Shown: positions 11,750-24,259, numbered from the stretch's first letter. The stretch: 64,000 bases of DNA from Leptobrachium leishanense (GCA_009667805.1 CM019072.1:39053519-39117518); one strand, 5' to 3'. Made by a program: numbers and translations. Notes: generated by a model from the sequence alone, not told the origin.

Positions 11750-12985
11750 CCCTTTCGCTGCTGAGGCTTTTCCCGCCCCTGTGCTGAGGTCATTTTTTAC
11801 CTGTTTTGCGCATCATGTTTAAACCTGTTTTGAAGGCTTATTTTAGTATATGACATCGACATATTATATATCGTTCTTTCCGTCAGACTCGGTAGATTCA
11901 TAATATGTCATTATTATATGTATACGTTATGTCATGTTTGTATATTATAACAAAAAATGCAATAAAATATGTATTTTCAATAATTTACAGCGTGTAAAGT
12001 GTTTTTTTCCACATTTTAACATGCGAGCAATTGCGGTTATATTTTGTATGGGGTGCGCTTGTTAAAAAAATTAGAGATGGGGTCTCGTTACATTTTTTTT
12101 TGGGGAAAATGACACCATTTTTAACAAACGCACCGCATACAAAAATCGTTAATGCAGCATCATTGTTCACATTATAATTGAAATGGGAACAATATTGCTG
12201 CATTAACAAAACAAAAAAAAAAAAAAAAAAGTGTTTATTTTTTTTTTTTAATTTTTTTTTTTTAATTTTTTTTTATTTTTATATATTTTTTTTTTTTTAC
12301 ATTTTTTTTTACTTTCATGTTTGGTATCGTTGGAACGGCCATGCTCTGGCCGATCCAACGATATCAAAATTTAACCCCTAACTGCCACGGATCGGGAGAT
12401 AGGGAGTTCATTGGAACTCCCTATCTCCACAGTTCGTGGCAGTTAGGGGTTAATGCTAGGACTGGCGTCATCGTGCTGCGCACGATGACGCCAGTCCTCT
12501 GGGGGAGTTCCCGGAAGCTTGGCCGACATCCAAGATGTCGGCCAGCTCCCGGGAAGGATCGCAAATCGGCGCTTTTCAGCGCCGATTTGCGATCCAGCTC
12601 CCCAGGGGTTAATGCCAGGCATCATTTGGAAGGGCAGGCTGTGCCCTTCCAAATGATGCCTGGGTTAAGCCCCTGTGAGCCGCCGATCGGGAGGGAGAGA
12701 GGTCCGAAGGACCTCCCCCCCCTCCCTTTCAGGCGCCTCCTCCGCACATGCGGGGGGGGCGCCTGAATTATGTGTCATCGCGGGGGCGCGATGACACATA
12801 ATAATGGCGGCCACTGCTCCGGATGCCGGGCTGACATCCAGGATGTCAGCCCGCACCGGAGGGGCCAGCGATCGGCCGGAACCCGGCCGAACGCTGACCC
12901 TAATGCGAGGACGCGCTCAGCGCGTCCTCCGCATACCAGGGGCAATGCTGAGGACGCGCTGAGCGCGTCCTTAGCATTGAAGTGG
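11750..12985. mobile_element. TTAA-type hairpin-array element B (1.24 kb)
   Basis: It is flanked by TTAA at 11746-11749 and 12986-12989, the target duplication of piggyBac/Kolobok-type transposons. The ends CCCTTTCGCTGCTGAGG and CCTTAGCATTGAAGTGG are weakly inverted. The left half is AT-rich and includes the palindrome TAATGCAGCATCATTGTTC paired with its complement (12146-12205). The right half, 12321-12972, is an uninterrupted series of short perfect or near-perfect stem-loops (listed in the next entry). No transposase is encoded. Relatives are at 9750-10420, 38350-38720 and 57811-58560. Confidence 0.7.
12321..12972. repeat. Run of about ten consecutive stem-loops
   Basis: Distinct inverted repeats follow one another almost without gaps: 12321-12366; 12371-12453 (outer arms CCCCTAACTGCCAC, inner arms GGGAGATAGGGAGTTC); 12458-12498 (AGGACTGGCGTCATCGTG); 12521-12543 (GGCCGACATC); 12556-12595 (GGATCGCAAATCGGCGCT); 12613-12662 (CCAGGCATCATTTGGAAGGG); 12731-12767; 12767-12802 (ATTATGTGTCATCGCG); 12828-12852 (GGGCTGACATCC); 12906-12929 and 12951-12972 (GAGGACGCGCT). 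The sequence of each stem is unrelated to the others, so this is not one amplified repeat. Confidence 0.85.
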
Positions 12986-13677
12986 TTAAATAGTTTTTTT
13001 TCTATGAGAGACCCTTTTATTATTATTCATAGGACTTTATATGTTAAATCCAGATATTTTCATCGGATTTTCCCTACACTTCGGGGACCCTGCGGTGGAT
13101 GCTGAATTCACAGCAGGGTCGGGAAATTTGATTCCCCGAAGTGCTAAGAACAGAAGAGCATTTAAATATAGGTGACATTTCGGGGTTTCCTGAATAACCC
13201 CATTAGTCATTAGGGGTAGAATATCCTTATGAAACCAGCACAGGGGTTATTCCTCAGATTATAAAGATACAATGTTCTGCGGATTCTCTTAAGATGAAAC
13301 ACAACTGCTTTTATTGAAAATGTATTATTGCACGGGGTCTGATCAATTCTGCCATTGAACCTGGTATCCAGTAAAGGAAACATGACTGTGCAATGTGAAA
13401 CGTCGATCTGTGTGTCAACCTTTTTTCCATTTCAACAGCTGTATTGATATTGGTACCAATTAATAGACATGTGCACAGCACAAAATTTCGTTTTGAACTA
13501 ATGGATTAGTCCAAAAATGCAATTTATTTAGTTGCTAAAGAAATTCGTTTTCAGTTCTTTAGTATGAAAACGAATTTCAATCAGCCGAAAACCAGTGGAT
13601 ACAATTACTATTGTAGTGGCTCCTCAGAGGGCTGAGATCGCTGCTTGTTACAGTATCTCTCACTCTCAGCACAATGA

Positions 13678-13808
13678 GGGCCATATTACATAGTTGGTGC
13701 TAACTTAGCCAGAGCTGTTGTAAACTTCCCAGAGCCATTATAGCCTATGGAGGTTTTCAGTTTACAACAGCTCTGGTTAAGTTATCACCAACATTGTAAT
13801 ACTTGCCC
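13678..13808. mobile_element. Small foldback MITE (131 bp)
   Basis: Left arm GGGCCATATTACATAGTTGG and right arm ...CCAACATTGTAATACTTGCCC pair over about 55 bp, with TTTACAACAGCTCTGG near the middle. Its end matches the left end of the 6027-6725 element, so it is probably a small derivative of that family. It interrupts one arm of the hAT-type foldback. Confidence 0.7.
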
Positions 13809-14057
13809 GTGTCAGGCACAGCTGTTACAGTAACTGACTGCTGCTCATCACAGCGCTCAGAGTTTCAGTAAAATTAGTAAATAATATTTTTATATATAAG
13901 AGGTTAGAACAATATTATTTCCTTGTTTTACTGAAACTCTGAGCGCTGTTACAGTCAGTTACTGTAACAGCTGAGCCTGATACATTGTACTGAGAGATAA
14001 TGTAACAAGCAGCCAATCTCAGCACTCACAGCCACTGGATTTAAAGGACTTAAAAAA

Positions 14058-14435
14058 AGGCCCCTCTCTGTATAATGTTTAGAACATCTTCCTGTATTAA
14101 TTAATACCCCTCTCTGTATAATGTATACAACATCCACCTGCATTAATTAATACCCCTCTCTGTATAATATATAGAACATCTTCCTGAATTAATTAATGTC
14201 CCTCTCTGTATAGAACATCCTCCTCATTTTATACCTTTCTCTGTATAATGTATATAACATCCTCCTGCATTAACACCCCTCTCTGTATAATGTATAGAAC
14301 ATCCTCCTGCATTAAGTAATGCCCCTCTCTCAATATAACATCCTCCTGCATTAATACCCCTCTCTGTATAATGTATAGAAAATCTTCCTGCATTAATTAA
14401 TGCCCCTCTCTCTATACAACATCCTACTGCATTGA
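14058..14435. repeat. Minisatellite, unit near 45-55 bp
   Basis: About seven imperfect copies of a unit built on CCTCTCTGTATAATGTATAG followed by AACATCCTCCTGCATTAATT. Unit length varies. It lies within the hAT-type element. Confidence 0.8.
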
Positions 14436-14869
14436 CATGCGAAGGGTGCAGAACTTCGGATGTTGCGCTCTTCATTGCTGGTCTCCTTCACTCATCAATG
14501 TAATATCACAAAAAGGACTGAAACTAAAATGTAGTGCATTTTATTTTAGTTTCTTTCGTTTTTTGTACTGAGCAGTTTCGTTTCTCTTGAGTCATACGAA
14601 AACTAAATTATCCCTAAATTCGGACTAAATCGTTTTAGTACTAAAACGAATGCACATGTCTACCAATTAATGACATCTTCCATCTAGCTTGAACTTGGTA
14701 TCATCTGCTAGGTGTGTTGGCATACATTACTCAGGCAACCTCTACCTAAATTAAAGAAACTTGAAAAATTTTGTTTGTAATAATTGTGTTCACTACAGAT
14801 TACCAACTATAACATATTCATATTTCTCAGGGGTAAACACTTTAAGAAAAGGCCGATCATGGCCCTGGC

Positions 14870-15370
14870 TGCAGCCTTATCACATTCAGGAAGGGGTGCA
14901 GCCATGGTGTGGCAGTATCTCTTTAAGAATGAAACAAAATAGGCAAAGAAGAAGAAACCAGACACGTAGTATACAAGTAAAAGTATGCATTAAACAAGAG
15001 GGAGAGCATCGGCAAAAATATTTATAATAACCAAATTTGAAACGGTGCAAAAGAGAACACAACCAGGGCACTATAGGACTGTACACAACGGAGGCAGGTG
15101 TGGAGACTGGCGGGATCTGGACACAGAGACTGGTAGGATGGAGTATAGATACAGGATACAGAGTAGAGGTACTCAGGACAGAGGATACTTGAGAAGAGAA
15201 GGAAATTACACCGGGGATCACCAGAAGAAAATAGGGAACAGTAAGCAGGTAACCAGACTTGACAGAAAGTTGCATTATAGGGAAAGGACAATGATCTGGC
15301 CAAGAGGAAGAGGCGAGGCTGGGCTAAATAAGGGAAGGTAATGAAAGCTTGGAACAGCACTCAGGTCTGT
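14870..15370 (-). repeat. Possible degenerate antisense LTR
   Basis: The purine-rich, AGGATACAGAGTAGAGG-like texture, an inverted TATA-type site (GGGCTAAATAAGGG, about 15321) and overall layout resemble the antisense LTR at 51404-52228. No TG..CA ends or target duplication were found, so this is only a suggestion. Confidence 0.3.
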
Positions 15371-15399
15371 AGACATCACTACACAGATGAGGTGGGCAA

Positions 15400-15835
15400 A
15401 TATGGAATTGCAGCTTAGTGAAAATGCTAAGGATGCTAAGGGGAAAAAACTAGCGATTGCCAATTTCCCCTTTGCATCCTGGTTTCACCAGCGAATTACG
15501 GGGCAGGCACTGAGTCCATCAGCCTGCCCCATAGAGGCTGCTAGGCTCGGGGATGCTCGGGACAGCGCTAAAGCGCCATCCCGAGCATACTACTCCTTGG
15601 AGGCTTCTGCTGCCAGGTCACATGACCGGCAGGATCACACCTCTCGCGAGATCCTGCTGGTCGGCAGAGTGATCATGGAGGGAGACTGGAGACTTTTTTC
15701 CCTAGTCTCACTCTGCTCCCAGCGGCCAGAAGTGGTGGATCTTGCCATTCTCGCCACAGAATGAGAGGTAAGTATTTGTTTTTGGGGGGCTTTTCAGCTG
15801 CTGCTAACTGATTCTGCTGTAGAATCATGCAACAC
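15400..15835. repeat. Fragment of the 6.0-6.7 kb repeat family
   Basis: It shares blocks such as CTCGCGAGATC and the GGAGACTGGAGACTTTTTTC / CTCACTCTGCTCC region with 5330-5480 and 6380-6720, in inverted order. It contains a clean hairpin around GGGATGCTCGGGACAGCGC (about 15551-15588). Confidence 0.5.
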
Positions 15836-16052
15836 TTACAACTTCTTGCCTTTTTTCTCACATAGGCAGCAATGCCTGCATATCATACATACAATCCTTT
15901 ATGCTAACATAAGGTCATGTTCCTGGTGAATGCATAAATGAAATTCTCTTTTACCTTAAATAACTCAATATAAGATATGGGGAATAAGGGAAAAAGGGTT
16001 ATTTCATCTGATGTCCATTCTATTTGGTATGCAGGATTGTACTAAGACGTGA

Positions 16053-16538
16053 GCAAAAAGGGGTTTTGTGAGGGTCCTGAGAACAAACAACGGCACTAGT
16101 TCTACGGTGGGGCCCGCTCAGGTCTCACAATGCTTTAGCACGATTGTGGCATTACAGGGACAACTGCTCCATATGCAAATCAGACTGCAAACACCCAGAC
16201 AGGGAGGCTAGTACTGAAATGCCAAGGATGTCATCCCTGCATGAGAGATGCAGCAACCCCCGACGATCGTTCCGGCCTTGTTAGGCCTCGTCAGGAAGGT
16301 ATAGCTGACACCTCTCTAGGCACCTCGTGCAAGGGGTCCATGTCTGGATTACCCTATATACTTAAAGTACTGGCCACCCTTTCTGGGTGATTGCAGTCTG
16401 ATTTGCACATGGAGCATTTGTCCTTGTAATGGCACACTCAAGCTAAAGCATTGTGAGACCTGAGCGGGCCCCACCGTAGAACAGGCCACTAGTGCTGTTG
16501 TTCATTCTCAGGACCCTCACAAACCCCTTTTTGCTCGC
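16053..16538. mobile_element. Foldback element with hammerhead-like core and 16-bp direct flanks
   Basis: Arms of about 155 bp are inverted: GCAAAAAGGGGTTTTGTGAG... at the left and its complement ending in CCTTTTTGCTCGC at the right. The element sits between perfect 16-bp direct repeats TTGTACTAAGACGTGA (16037-16052 and 16539-16554). The central spacer carries a hammerhead-like motif on the minus strand. A long target duplication suggests retroposition rather than cut-and-paste. Confidence 0.7.
16257..16300 (-). ncRNA. Hammerhead-ribozyme-like motif (degenerate)
   Basis: On the minus strand the text reads CCTGACGAGGCCTAACAAGG then CCGGAACGATCGTCGGGGG. CTGACGA matches the CUGANGA core and GGCC/GGCC forms stem II, but the following GAAA is GGAAC, so cleavage activity is doubtful. 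Penelope-like elements are known to carry such motifs. Confidence 0.5.
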
Positions 16539-16554
16539 TTGTACTAAGACGTGA

Positions 16555-17802
16555 TGCACCTTGATCACTTCTTCTCTCTAAGTTGGGAGTATATCATACC
16601 CTGTCCAGTGATGTACTGTCCACATGGCAGCAGATGCCATTTTAGGGCTTTGGTCCTTCCTCTGTCTTTGTTACAATTATCTCTCTTATCACAGTACTTA
16701 GCTGATCTATGCACCTTGTAGAAAGTTATTCAAATATTTTACAAGAAAGCAGGATATATAAATGTGTTTTGACACAACAGCACTGGAGCACATTATAAAT
16801 ATAACCTAGAACTGAGTACTCCTTATTGGGGTTTGGGATCGCTAATAGCATTTAAGATCTCCCAAATTCTTACTGTTTAACAAAAGGTGCACGGAATGGA
16901 GGGGGAATGAGTGTGATCGGAACACTGGAGAAGAATTTTAACACAAAGAACCACCTTGAAACCCTTGTGCTTGAGACAGTTCAATAGGAGTTATCAATTT
17001 GAGATGTGCATGGCTAAAAAATTATTTTAGTCTCGTTCCGGCCAAAAAAAATTTAGTCCGAAATGGAATACATTAAACTACCCTTTTGTTTTGTAATTTT
17101 GGATTGATTTGGATTGCTAAACAAATCAATAAATACTGCTTAATTAGGTTTAGTCGAGGGTTAAAAACTAGGGTTAATAATTAGCGTTTTGGTGCAGTCC
17201 GGCAATTTGTACATAGGAATCATTAATTTCAATAGTTCTCTATTGGACAATTTCGCTGCCGCCGAAGTGCGCTGAACTGCACTATATTACGCTGTCAATT
17301 GACCTGTGGTGCTGAATCACTGTCATATACCATTTAGTTTCGGATGCAAGTCGTCTCGGATGAAATCAATACGTTATTTCGTAAGTACTTCTGAGGTACA
17401 AATCGGGCGGAATTTTGGAGGAATTGCGATTCAAAACAAAACATACACCTATATTATTTGCTATAAATTATTTTGGGGACTTATCTACTAATGAGATTTA
17501 AATAATATTCTGTCCATTCTTAGCAAATAAAACATTTCTAATATAATACCTTTTAGTTTTTTGTCTTGTTATCTGTAATGTTAGACATAGCGTTTTTAAT
17601 TAATTGGACTCACATTCCACATGAGAATTTTCATTCCTGTCCAATTATTTCTGCTGCACATTCACATAACGCTAATCATTTTCAATAACACCTAATTGCA
17701 ATTCATTCAATCATTTAAAACCTTCTTCACTACATTAATTATTTCTGTCATTTTCCTGAGTTTATTCAAATCCCTTAACATATTCTGCCAAGATTCTCCA
17801 TA
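16555..17802. other. No gene recognised; possible transposon remnant 16990-17500
   Basis: AT-rich. From about 16999 (GAGATGTGCATGGC) to 17500 the sequence has the TTCGGATG/CCGAAATGG texture of the hAT-type elements here, but no second end or target duplication was located. Confidence 0.35.
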
Positions 17803-18943
17803 TGTCATGCCCCGCTCTTGGCCCCGGCCGCCATGTTGAGACGCCTGCACTACTTACCCGAGGTCCCTCGTGGCGCGCCGCTCCCCGCTCTCAGCCCGCA
17901 GGCAGGAGAGAGCTCAAGGTCCACCCCACGCCACCGACAAGAGGAGAATGCCGAGAAACAAAGCGCGCATGCGCGATCGCATACCTCCTTCCCATTAACC
18001 TATCAAATACTCAGGTATTCCAACTCCACCTACGAGTCTCAGGTGAACGGTGTTCCTATGATCCTCTGAACCCTATTTAAACCTGCCGCCTTTCTCAGTT
18101 CATTAACCAGGTTATACTGTGGTTTCACCGCTTCAGTTATCCAGTGTTCCCTCTTCGTTCCTGTTCCAAGTGAATCCTGAGCTCCAGATCCTGTATCCAG
18201 GCTTGCTTCCGCTACCATGGTACCAACTCCAGATCCTGCATCCAAGGCTTTCTAGGCTTGCTTCCGCTACCACGGTACCAGCTTCAGATCCTGTATCCAA
18301 GGCTTGCTACCATGGTACCAGCTCCTATATCCAGGCTTGCTCTGCTACCACGGTACCAGCTCCATATCCTGCATCCAAGGCTTTCCAGGCTTGCTTCCGC
18401 TACCACGGTACCAGCTCCAGATCCTGCATCAAAGGCTTGCTACCACGGTACCAGCTCCAGCTCCTATATCCAGGCTTGCTTCTGCTACTACGGTACCAGC
18501 TCCAGATCCTGCATCCAAGGATTGCTACCGTGGTACCAGCTCCAGCTCCTATATCCAGGCTTGCTTCCGCTACCACGGTACCAGCTCCAGCTTCTATATC
18601 CAGGCTTGTTTCTACGACCACGGTACCAGCTCCAGATCCTCAACCCAAGCTTGTCTCAAAGGCCACAACCCACGTTACCCTCTTCTACAACCCTTCCTTC
18701 TGGACTTTGGTTTTATCACTTCAAAACCCAAAGACTCTTACTCGCAATCCTCCGTTCTGGACTTTATACTAACCAAGAATACCTTTTGACTAATAGTCTT
18801 TTGTTCTGGACTTATAGTTCATTTCATCTCAGTAAATATTCAATTGCTTATATACACACACCTCCTGGTCTCCTTCTTCGATGGCTTGCCATTGGGTTCC
18901 ATACGCACAACATTTTACAGGGGTCACAGCCCCTGCCCTTACA
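17803..18943. mobile_element. Solo LTR, Ty3/gypsy-like (1141 bp)
   Basis: It begins TGTCATGCCCCGC and ends GCCCTTACA (TG...CA), between perfect 5-bp direct repeats CCATA (17798-17802 and 18944-18948). It has a TATA-like box CCTATTTAAACC at about 18069-18080 and an internal minisatellite. There is no internal region or second LTR, so it is the product of LTR-LTR recombination. Family assignment is by structure only. Confidence 0.85.
18180..18640 (+). repeat. Minisatellite inside the solo LTR
   Basis: About nine higher-order copies of a unit containing GCTACCACGGTACCAGCTCC plus AGATCCTGCATCCAAGGCTT or CTCCTATATCCAGGCTTG. Spacing alternates between roughly 40 and 65 bp. All three plus frames stay open through it, which is a property of the repeat and not evidence for a protein. 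Confidence 0.9.
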
Positions 18944-19091
18944 CCATATCAATGAATGACCACCTTCTTCCACCATTTTCTGCGACAAAAAAACACAATT
19001 TCAAAATGTTCAAAAAACCTGACTGAGGTAATAAATGATGGGATTCCGTTCACAAAGTATATATATATATATATTATATATAATATATATA

Positions 19092-20707
<1,616 letters not shown>

Positions 20708-20708
20708 T

Positions 20709-20717
20709 ATATATATA

Positions 20718-20756
<39 letters not shown>

Positions 20757-21030
20757 CCGAAGCATCGACATTAAATGAATGATAGTGATTTTGTTCTGAG
20801 TTTCACATAACTCAGAAAACATAACCTTGACACAACCTATGTTGTTTGCAAAGCACACACAATTAGGAGACAAAACGGCAAATTAAAAAAAAAATGTCAT
20901 CTGCGCTTACTCCAATAGAAATGAGGAACGAGTGTTGGATGAGGACCAGCATCTGGGGGAAAAGTGCATGTGCAAAAACAGTATAAACTTACCAGTGAAA
21001 CTAATGAGTTCACAGAGAGGACACAGAAAC
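20709..21030. other. (TA)n tract and short spacer
   Basis: The (TA)n run at 20708-20755 was the target of the Tc1-like insertion. The rest is unassigned. Confidence 0.6.
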
Positions 21031-21467
21031 TAGACAAGTGCATTTCATTTCGTTCCGAATACATATTTGGACAAAAATCCTTTTTTTTTTTTTTTTTCTC
21101 GTTTCTGAAAAAAATGTGCCGTCCGAATTAACGAATCGTCCGAAAATACGAATTGCGGTAGCATAAAGAAAACACCAAAACGTAATATCGGAACGAAAAA
21201 TTATCCAAAAAAGATCCAAAATGGAAAGAAAAAAACGAACGAAAATTATCCGAAATGAGAAAAGACAGAATGAAATTGACCCAAAAAACCGAAAAAAACT
21301 AAAATGGAAAAAAAAATGGAAGGAAAATGACCCAAAACAGAAGAAAGAAAAAAAAAAAAACGAACGAAATGATTCAAAACGAATAAAAATGGGGGGGGGG
21401 GGGTTTACATTGAAACCTGATTAAACCTGTTGAACGAAGTACCGAAAATCAGGGTTTGAAATTAGGG

Positions 21468-21790
21468 TTAGATGCTAGGGTTAGAAATTCTAACCCTAAT
21501 TTCCAACCAATCTTCGAACCAAAATTTTTAACCCTAATCCTATTTTCCAACCCTAACCCTAATTTCCAACCCTATCTTCTAACCCTAATTTGTAAGCCTA
21601 GCTTCTAACCCTAATTTTAAGCCTAGCTTCTAGCCCTAATTTTTAACCCTAACCATAATTTCTAACCCTAGCTTCTAATTTAAAAGCTAGGTTTAGAAAT
21701 TAGGATTAGAATTTCAAACCCAAATTTCAAATCCTAATTTCTAACCCTAGCGGCTAACCCTAATGTCTAACCCTGATTTCCGGTGGTTCG
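21468..21790 (+). repeat. Degenerate CTAACCCTAATTT tract (telomere-like)
   Basis: About twenty copies of a 13-16-bp unit built on AACCCTAATTT, with an inverted segment at the left (TAGGGTTAGATGCTAGGGTT) and another near 21690. Units such as CTAACCCTAA contain the vertebrate telomere hexamer complement, but the period is not 6. Confidence 0.7.
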
Positions 21791-21796
21791 TTTGAC

Positions 21797-22405
21797 AGGT
21801 TTAATCAGACGAATCCTATAGGTTTGAATGGAAAAATATCCCTGTTTTTATCAAATATTTATTCAACCACGCACTTACGTTTATTCTTTTCATTTGCAGC
21901 AAAAAGTCTATTTATTTAATTTTTAGGAGTTTTTAGGTATTTTTCAGGTTAAATTTTATGTTTCCTAATTTATTTTAAAGTACTGAGGTTTTTTTCTTTG
22001 CTCAACGCAGCTGTATTATTCTCTTTCAGTCCAGCTGCTTTCTCCCATGAATACTACGTTTCAGCACCATATATAGCTCCGTAGCCCCATGGGTCTGCTG
22101 TCCTTGGTTCTAAATCAGCACCATGAACAGCAGCCCCATAGTTCTATGGAGCCATATATGGTGCTGAAACATAGTATTCATTGTCGAAAACAGTCAGACT
22201 GAAAGAAAAGAATACAGCTGCATTCAGCAAAGAAAAAAGCCTCGTTACTTTAAAATATATTTGGAAACAGAAACATAAAATTTAACCAAAAAAATAAATC
22301 AGGAGACTTTTTGCTGCAAGTGTAAAAAAATAAACGGTTGACTAAATATTTGATAAAATCTGAATATTTTTTACATTGAAACCTATGGGATTATTTTGTA
22401 CGGCT
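21797..22405. repeat. Large inverted repeat, arms about 280 bp
   Basis: Left arm from TTAATCAGACGAATCCTATA through TGAATACTACGTTTCAGCAC pairs with the right arm from GTGCTGAAACATAGTATTCA to ATCCCATAGG's partner near 22385-22395. Shared landmarks are GGTTAAATTTTATGTTTC / GAAACATAAAATTTAACC and CAAATATTTA...GCAAAAAGTC / GACTTTTTGC...TAAATATTTG. The loop is about 60-70 bp, around 22085-22135. Confidence 0.85.
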
Positions 22406-22892
22406 GGTATCTTCATTTTATTGTAGTAGTAATTTGTTTCACATTTGTACAACACATAAGTAATAAAAAGCAAAATAACTCATAAAAACTAAATACGAAG
22501 CAACCCAAAATACGAAATAACTCATAATAACGAAGTGATTTGAAATACGAAATACTGGCCGTCGAAAATACGAATCGCCCGAAAATACGTAATAACTCAT
22601 AAAAGCGCAATATGAATCAACCTGAAAAACAAAATAACTCATAAAAAGGAAGTGATCCGAAAAACAAAAACTGGCCATTCGAAATTGCGGACCGGTCCGA
22701 AAATACGAATTATGGTAACATACCGAACAACCCAAAACAAAAAAAAAATGGAATGAAATGATCCGAAACTAAATAAAAACGGAACAAAAAAATCCGAAAC
22801 AAAAAAAAAGACAATGCACTAGTTTAACAGAAATCTAAACTTAACAAATTCTGAATATTCATATTCTCACTATATATATATATATATATATA

Positions 22893-23060
22893 GCTCGTCG
22901 ATATTCAGCAACTCAGAGACTTATTATTGATTTTAAAGTAGAATTTTAAACTTTATTGAAGTCGACGTTTCAGTCCTGCCGGACTTTTCTCAAGACACAA
23001 CAAACAACACAAACCAACATCTTTAAAACAGTAAACTAATTAGCAACACCATACGGGTGG
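22893..23060 (-). mobile_element. Penelope-type terminal fragment with hammerhead-like motif
   Basis: On the minus strand this reads CTTGAGAAAAGTCCGGCAGG then ACTGAAACGTCGACTTC (about 22955-22998). AGTCC/GGACT forms stem II and GAAAC is intact; the first core strand is TTGAGAA rather than CUGANGA. The same pattern recurs at 24955-24995 in the other orientation. No coding part is attached. Confidence 0.5.
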
Positions 23061-23587
23061 GTCCGGGCCAGCCACCGGTACCAGAAAGATTCGGTGCTCT
23101 TCCGGAAACCCAGGACACTTTCTGTAACCCAGCAACAGCTTGAATGTAAACACACATATTGCGCTCAAAAAATAAATAAAGAAATAAAACAACAAAATAA
23201 CATTAAAAATAAAATGTGAGTTGCAGCAGGGCATATGCGGGATTAAAAACATTAAAAAAAAATTAAAAACAAGGCACATTGAGGTTTTTCTAACGCGGGT
23301 GAAGGAAGCAATGCAAATTATTTTTCTCATTACGACTCTCACTATATATATATGTAGATACTCTAGTACACCGCTAGATTTTGGTGACAAAAATTTACCT
23401 TACAATTGGAGGGGTTGCGTTATAAACAAAACCTCTGCATCGCGTGTAAAAAAAAAAAAAAAAATTGCCTTGCTCTGGTTCCCAAGTCTCCCGGAGGTTC
23501 CCTGATGCTTGCAAACACATCAGGAACTTGCGGATTCAGGAGAGGTGGGACCCATCAAAGCCAGAGGGCAAGCTCGGTTTAAGCCAA

Positions 23588-24259
23588 TGTCACGTGGCGT
23601 TCTGGTATGAGCCCAGCAGGCGGCGACACAGAGGGGAGGCCAGACAGGAATCACGCGATGAATATTCTTTAATGAAACATAAATGGGCCTTAACTGCAGG
23701 CACTTGAAAGAACAAAGGAATTATATAAAGTCCAGGGAGAGTTCTTGACTGGAGAGTCTGAGGATTGTGGGGCAATGCAGTCCCAGACTGCAGACAGGGC
23801 CCACCAAGGATAAGTCTGGACAGCGGACAGTGGTACCTTGATCAAAAGGTCAGAGACGGAGATGAACAGTAATCCACAGGTGGAGATCGCTGAGAGTCCC
23901 TTGCACAGACAGAGATGTATCCAGGAACAACAGGGTAGACAGATGGATACTGGATACACAGGATAAACTGGAGCAGCTTTGCACACATCCAGATGACCTC
24001 AGTCAGGGAGTACAATGCAGAACCACTGCTGGCTCAGTCTCTCTGCCTTTTAAGGAGGTTAAATCATAGATGGGCCTCAGCTGGAACTCCTAGGCTGGAC
24101 GGGAAAACCCAGGCTGGATCTCCAGGAGCCTCGACATGGCACTGGGCTGAGGTAAACCCCGGATTGGAACCCAATACAAAAGCATTCCAGGACAAAGGCT
24201 GTTAGGACCAGGCTGTGCAATATAGGTACCTCAGTAGGTACCCCGGGTGGACCGTGACA
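23588..24259 (-). repeat. 3' LTR (672 bp)
   Basis: Near-identical to 26492-27168. Differences include loss of the GTCCGG block next to the CACGTGGCG end and scattered single bases. AATATTCTTTAATGAAAC near 23662 marks the polyadenylation region on the complementary strand. Confidence 0.92.

Larger units (their letters stand above)
11338..13202. mobile_element. AGGGTTAWTCAG-ended DNA element, interrupted
   Basis: The left end CAGGGTTAATCAGAGATCC and right end, which reads CCTGAATAACCCC, are imperfect inverted repeats. The same end type occurs at 30863-31764 and 55475-55664. The interior has the recurring TATCTATTAAGCTGTTTATT...GCAAAAAGACTC module (about 11645-11690). The hairpin-array element 11750-12985 is inserted inside it. 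No clear target duplication was found. Confidence 0.5.
13464..14662. mobile_element. hAT-type non-autonomous transposon with foldback arms (1.2 kb)
   Basis: Terminal inverted repeats TAGACATGTGCA and TGCACATGTCTA, with a perfect 8-bp direct repeat CCAATTAA at 13456-13463 and 14663-14670, place it in the hAT superfamily. The interior contains two long inverted arms (about 13600-13872, split by the nested MITE 13678-13808, and 13925-14045). It also contains a roughly 50-bp minisatellite (14058-14435). No transposase is encoded. Confidence 0.85.
21031..22822. mobile_element. AT-rich foldback element, hAT-like (ends uncertain)
   Basis: Left end TAGACAAGTGCATTTCATTT resembles the TAGACATGTGCA end of the 13464-14662 element. 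The right end AATGCACTAG is its shortened complement. There is no clear 8-bp duplication. Both flanks are CGAAAT/GAAACGA-rich. The interior holds a telomere-like tract and a large foldback (separate entries). Confidence 0.5.

Noticed and set aside
14224..14475. 83-codon minus-strand frame with repeated residues
   Set aside because: It is the translation of the minisatellite at 14058-14435.
18119..18959. Three overlapping plus-strand frames of 160-233 codons
   Set aside because: All three frames are open through the LTR minisatellite at the same time, which reflects the repeat and not a gene.
21468..21790. True interstitial telomere (TTAGGG)n
   Set aside because: The period is 13-16 bp with AATTT spacers and orientation switches, not a 6-bp telomere array.
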